A stretch of 64,000 nucleotides of DNA from Stenotrophomonas sp. ISL-67 (GTDB lineage Bacteria > Pseudomonadota > Gammaproteobacteria > Xanthomonadales > Xanthomonadaceae). This document shows, piece after piece, positions 61,210-64,000 of the stretch (positions are counted from its first letter, which is position 1; each line of letters starts with the position of its first letter). The position numbers and the translations under genes were made by a program. The stretch covers positions 62,001-126,000 of the forward strand of contig NZ_JAGGRL010000006.1 in the NCBI RefSeq assembly GCF_018612915.1, in the 5' to 3' direction. A model generated the notes under the pieces. The model did not search any database and had not been told where the DNA came from. It worked only from the letters and a program-made list of their open reading frames with translations.

Positions 61210-61478
61210 CCCAGCGCGAAGTTACTCCCTCCCGCCCCCTGCCACTTTGCCCTAGTGGACACAGGCCACGCTGCATGTTGGATGCGAGGCGGCTTGAGTC
61301 GAAGGGTGGCTTCTTCGTTGAGTGCCGCTGCAGTGTTACTCCGAAATGTCCCTCGTTCGACCTAGCATGGGCACACTGGCACAAAATGCACGGCATCCAG
61401 CCAATGGCTACGCGACGGGCTGATGCCGCCGTGATACCGCAGCTTCAATTGCGGCTAGTGAGAGGTACGGGTCGATGA
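61206..61478 (+). CDS. Small cysteine-rich protein, possible zinc binder
   Basis: 90 residues. Cysteines and histidines in LPLCPSGHRPRCMLDARR and FVECRCSVTPKCPSFDLA, then an AWAHWHKMHG segment, suggest a zinc finger. Overlaps both neighbours by 4 bases. Confidence 0.55.
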   Translation: MTQREVTPSRPLPLCPSGHRPRCMLDARRLESKGGFFVECRCSVTPKCPSFDLAWAHWHKMHGIQPMATRRADAAVIPQLQLRLVRGTGR

Positions 61479-61705
61479 GAGCTCAAGACACAATTCGTGA
61501 TGGAGGTCTCCGCACGTTCTGGCTGCTGTTCGGCCAATTCGGTGCGACCATGACCATCGAGCAATTGCGTGATGCGTACTTTCCCAGGAACAAGATCAAG
61601 ACAATGGCCAACAAGCACAGTGCTGGGTTGCTGCCACCTCGAACGGGGGATGTATACGATACTCGGGACGTTGCTGCATGGTGGGACGCACAACGCGGGC
61701 ATTAG
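61475..61705 (+). CDS. PrtN-like / excisionase-like HTH protein
   Basis: 76 residues. TFWLLFGQFGATMTIEQLRDAYF and the end VYDTRDVAAWWDAQR resemble the pyocin activator PrtN family and AlpA-like winged helix proteins, which select sites through a short HTH. As the last gene of the early operon, close to attR, it could be the excisionase. Followed by a strong terminator. Confidence 0.5.
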   Translation: MRAQDTIRDGGLRTFWLLFGQFGATMTIEQLRDAYFPRNKIKTMANKHSAGLLPPRTGDVYDTRDVAAWWDAQRGH

Positions 61706-61720
61706 GGTCACCGAAAAAGA

Positions 61721-61747
61721 AGAAGGCCGCCTTGCAGGCGGCCTTCT
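61721..61747. terminator. Bidirectional terminator
   Basis: Perfect 11-bp stem AGAAGGCCGCC / GGCGGCCTTCT with a 5-base loop, A-rich on the left and TTCTTA on the right. It ends the early operon (plus) and the cargo operon (minus). Confidence 0.88.
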
Positions 61748-61763
61748 TACTATCACTGGAGCC

Positions 61764-61970
61764 TTATCGTTGAAATGGCTGAGACTGCGCGACGCCAACC
61801 CATCCAACAGCGATTCCATATTCATCTTCCTTCACCAGGCCCTGCTTTACGAGCCGGTCAAACTTTGAATTCAGTTCATTGACACGTGCTGCAGATGCGG
61901 GCTCAAGCCTTCGCATCGCCTCAGCGATTGCTTCTTGAGTGCGGTTTGCAATGTCCATAGCAGATCTCAA
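61764..61970 (-). CDS. Small partner protein of the SDH-type protease
   Basis: 68 residues if started at TTG 61970, or 64 from ATG 61958 (MDIANRTQEAIAEAMRRLEP). Helical, ending EDEYGIAVGWVGVAQSQPFQ. The TTG overlaps the protease stop (TTGA), showing coupling. Nothing recognised; likely an adaptor or regulator of the upstream gene. Confidence 0.6.
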   Translation of the reverse strand: MRSAMDIANRTQEAIAEAMRRLEPASAARVNELNSKFDRLVKQGLVKEDEYGIAVGWVGVAQSQPFQR

Positions 61971-62830
61971 TGCCTGTGGTGAATTCTGAACGAAGCCCGT
62001 TGCTGATCCAAATAGTCTAGCAGCAGGCGAGTGTAGCTGCGGAGCGGCCCGAGAATTGCGTCATTTGCGCTGTAGTCCTCAATCCTCAGTTTGAGGGACG
62101 TGGTTAGCGTATCCGCGCTAATCATACGACCATGTGAATGCCAACGCTTGTTGTCGCTTAACTGCCTCGCGATCTCCTCGGCCCTCGCTTGCTTCTCTTC
62201 TTCTGTCACAACTTCGCCGGTCGAGCTGTGCAGCACCCAGTCCTTGAACTTATATTTAACAAGCCAATTCTTCAGCAAGCTGATCGAAAGCTCTTTGGCC
62301 TGTTCATATCGCTTAAGGGTTGCGAGGTCCAGGCGTTGGAGCATCATCAGCTCGGCGTCCGTGATGGTTCCGTTCCGCGACAACTCGATCAACTCGTCAA
62401 CCTTATCTATGTACCCCAATGCCGGAACGAAATGCCCATCGGGGTTCTGCACCTGAGGATCGATCGGACCTAACGAAGACGTATAGTCCATATAAATCTT
62501 GTCGCCGGACATGGAAAAAATCGTACCCGCCGACATCGCCGACATAGGTATGAGGAAATAGACCTCCGAGAAGTGATGCCTAGTCACCTCGACCATCTTC
62601 TCAACGGTTTCTACCACTCCACCAGGCGTTGTCAGGGCGATGACTATTCTGTCTTTGTCAGAATACTCATGCTTCACAGCTGCCAACCTTTCCACAGCAT
62701 TGATGTAGGTCTGCAATACAGATGGGTGAATCTGACCCACATACGACATCACCGGACTACCAAAAAATTTCTCAACCTCGCCGCACTGAAAATTCAGCGC
62801 GTGACCGATGTAGCTGGACAACTCTTCCAT
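61967..62830 (-). CDS. ClpP-fold serine protease, SDH/SppA type, prophage cargo
   Basis: 287 residues from ATG 62830, behind AGGGGGAACC. The ClpP/crotonase-fold landmarks are IALTTPGGVVET (TPGG 68-71) and LIPMSAMSAGTIFSMSGD with probable nucleophile Ser100 in MSAGT, then YTSSLGPIDPQV. These match the serine dehydrogenase proteinase (SDH) family, related to SppA and ClpP. No membrane anchor. It forms a two-gene operon pointing into the prophage, located between the early operon and attR, a usual cargo slot. A defence or exclusion role is possible but unproven. Confidence 0.78.
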   Translation of the reverse strand: MEELSSYIGHALNFQCGEVEKFFGSPVMSYVGQIHPSVLQTYINAVERLAAVKHEYSDKDRIVIALTTPGGVVETVEKMVEVTRHHFSEVYFLIPMSAMSAGTIFSMSGDKIYMDYTSSLGPIDPQVQNPDGHFVPALGYIDKVDELIELSRNGTITDAELMMLQRLDLATLKRYEQAKELSISLLKNWLVKYKFKDWVLHSSTGEVVTEEEKQARAEEIARQLSDNKRWHSHGRMISADTLTTSLKLRIEDYSANDAILGPLRSYTRLLLDYLDQQRASFRIHHRH

Positions 62831-62970
62831 GGTTCCCCCTGTCCTGAATCTCACTCACGCAAGAGACTGCGCTCGCTCTGCGGCGCGATGCTATCAGGCC
62901 TTCGGCCGTCGCGCCTGTGCTGGGGGAGATGCAAAAACCGTACCTGGCAAAGTTGTCTAACCGGGAACCG

Positions 62971-62989
62971 TGTACCAATAGCGTACCAG
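62971..62989. promoter_or_regulatory. Arm-type repeat beside attR
   Basis: TGTACCAATAGCGTACCAG, a near copy of 27527-27545 in the same orientation, 30 bases from the attR core. Confidence 0.6.
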
Positions 62990-63012
62990 TCATCCGAAAA
63001 GCCTTACTGCGC

Positions 63013-63099
63013 CTAGCCGTCCGTCCAGTCCATCATCGGGGCGACGGACAGGCGCAGGGAAGCGGCGTAGCGATCTGCGGGGGCGGCAGGCTGGGTCAT
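63013..63099 (-). pseudogene. dusA: Displaced native 5' end of dusA
   Basis: 28 codons from ATG 63099: MTQPAAPADRYAASLRLS followed by VAPMMDWTDG and a phage-derived TAG at 63013. The part VAPMMDWTD is shared with the intact gene at 26458. The native dusA promoter upstream should now produce only this peptide. Confidence 0.9.
63019..63039. other. attR: prophage attachment core
   Basis: Exact 21-bp copy of 27391-27411; the match extends imperfectly to the right (GGGGCGACG here, GGCGCAACG at attL). Confidence 0.93.
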
Positions 63100-63263
63100 G
63101 GGGGTCGGGATCAGGCAGGGAAGTGCTGGGTTTGCCAGCGCGATCAATAGTTTACACCGGCGCCCTGAACGGAGCTGGGAATCCACTTTCGTAATTGCGT
63201 CACTGACACAAGTGCGCCAATGGGCATAGAGTTCCGTCATCACGCTGCCCAGGAAGTCTCTCA

Positions 63264-63431
63264 ATGATTGACGCCCTTTTCGCCGAACTGATGGCAAGCG
63301 TGGCCGAGGCCGACGAAATCCTGAAGGGTGCCCGCTCACCCCCGCGCGAGCTGATTGTGAGCCCCGTCCAGATGCCCGCTGGTCTTGTGTCAGAGACTTT
63401 TCCCGTCTTGAGCGCGAGGGATGTCGAATGA
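63264..63431 (+). pseudogene. N-terminal remnant of a HigA/NadS-like antitoxin
   Basis: 55 codons: MIDALFAELMASVAEADEIL then KGARSPPRELIVS. This resembles the first 30 residues of NadS/HigA-type antitoxins, which continue into an HTH domain; here a stop follows before any HTH. No toxin gene is adjacent. Confidence 0.4.
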
Positions 63432-63866
63432 AACCAGCTCAACCCGTACGTGCTCACTCGGACCCCGCCCGGTACTGATCGCTTCCACGCTGCGCGGCGT
63501 GTCGATCGGATCGTTCGCTCCAACCTCCATGACCTCGTCGAGCAGCTGGATGCCGCTGTGCGATGAACCCCGCCAAAGCTCCAGGTGCAGTATGACCGGC
63601 ATCTGCAGGTCCGACTGGGCGGCCTTCATGACGTTCACCCCAAGCGTGTATCCGCTGTTTTCACTGGCGCCCACCGATACTTCCGCCCGGCCTGCCAATG
63701 GCATGCCCAGGGAAGGATCCATGACCTGCTTGCCGTCGATCCACACTTTGAACGCCAAGGCATGGAATTCCGCCGGCACCTCCGGTTCCGGTCCAGCCGA
63801 AGCGGGAATGCCGAACGTAGCCATCAGCAATGCACACAGGAACACGACAGGGGGACGTAGACACAT
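63390..63866 (-). CDS. Exported hypothetical protein
   Basis: 158 residues with a signal peptide (MCLRPPVVFLCALLMATFGI, cleavage after ASA). The mature part is beta-rich (FKVWIDGKQVMDPSLGMPLA; PVILHLELWRGSSHSGIQLL). No named domain. Overlaps the antitoxin remnant on the opposite strand by 42 bases. Confidence 0.65.
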   Translation of the reverse strand: MCLRPPVVFLCALLMATFGIPASAGPEPEVPAEFHALAFKVWIDGKQVMDPSLGMPLAGRAEVSVGASENSGYTLGVNVMKAAQSDLQMPVILHLELWRGSSHSGIQLLDEVMEVGANDPIDTPRSVEAISTGRGPSEHVRVELVSFDIPRAQDGKSL

Positions 63867-63974
63867 GGACGTTCTCCTTGGATTGCGCAGCCAAAGAAGG
63901 GCAATCTACTGCCCTAACCTGTTCCGCCTCTCCGATGGCCGTCACGGATCGAATTAGGAATTCCCCGAATTGCC

Positions 63975-64000
63975 ATGAGCGCCCCGCCCACCTCCACCTT
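63975..64000 (+). CDS. Start of a further gene (cut by window end)
   Basis: ATG 63975 opens MSAPPTST and runs to the window end. Only eight codons are visible, so the identity cannot be judged. Confidence 0.25.

Noticed and set aside
62573..63016. Open frame of 147 codons on the plus strand beside attR
   Set aside because: Mostly antisense to the SDH-type protease; the remainder crosses the att arm region.

Overview
The window is chromosomal DNA of a high-GC gammaproteobacterium of the family Xanthomonadaceae, most likely Stenotrophomonas (maltophilia complex). The evidence is the GC-rich coding style, the gene set (long TrpS, RarD/EamA pair, M28 peptidase, BirA-CoaX-SPOR block, PhoPQ) and several short palindromes beginning with GTAG that match the SMAG repeats described in S. 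maltophilia. A complete-looking P2-like prophage of about 35.6 kb occupies 27391-63039.

Bases 1-27390 (host): a MacB/FtsX-type ABC exporter (5' end cut by the window edge); a secreted CxxC protein; an orphan MASE1 sensor; two EamA transporters; a KgtP-like MFS permease; an M28 peptidase; an MBL-fold hydrolase; trpS; CsbD and entericidin stress genes; and arginase. A small foreign-looking block (about 16.8-19.8 kb) follows. It holds a transglutaminase-like protein, an orphan RHS-tip metallopeptidase interrupted by an amber codon, a lipoprotein, a complete tRNA-Thr(UGU) and a tRNA-Thr 5' half. After it come a SPOR protein, coaX, birA, mtfA, phoQ/phoP and a small periplasmic protein, ending in dusA.

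Bases 27391-63039 (prophage): integration is at codons near the 5' end of dusA. A 21-bp core is duplicated at both ends, the phage supplies a new N-terminus for dusA, and the displaced 28-codon original 5' end remains at 63013-63099. Next to int are cargo genes: a putative ADP-ribosyltransferase, a frameshifted helical/membrane gene, small hypotheticals, an array of AGGTAAY motifs and a secreted paralogue of the host CxxC protein. Structural genes follow in P2 style. Terminase P, portal Q, a Com-like regulator and a DNA methyltransferase run leftward. O, N, M, L, X, lysis genes with nested spanins, R, S, J, I, H, V, W, FI, FII, E/E' with a -1 frameshift site, T, U and D run rightward. The early region has a repressor, an operator palindrome inside a promoter, a BcepMu gp16-like DNA-binding protein, an Ogr-like zinc-finger activator, a leader with an internal terminator, a 900-residue zinc-finger/Toprim/helicase replication protein and a tail of small genes. 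At the right end, next to attR, sits a two-gene cargo operon with a ClpP-like serine protease of the SDH family. I saw no P2 gpA-like rolling-circle initiator.

Three late operons (P-Q, J-I-H, V onward) are each preceded by the same 17-bp element, GTARGCG-N6-CTAC, a candidate binding site for the Ogr-like activator. Bases 63040-64000 return to host sequence: the dusA stub, a truncated antitoxin-like fragment, a secreted protein and the first codons of another gene. All function calls come from reading translations by eye; no database search was possible.
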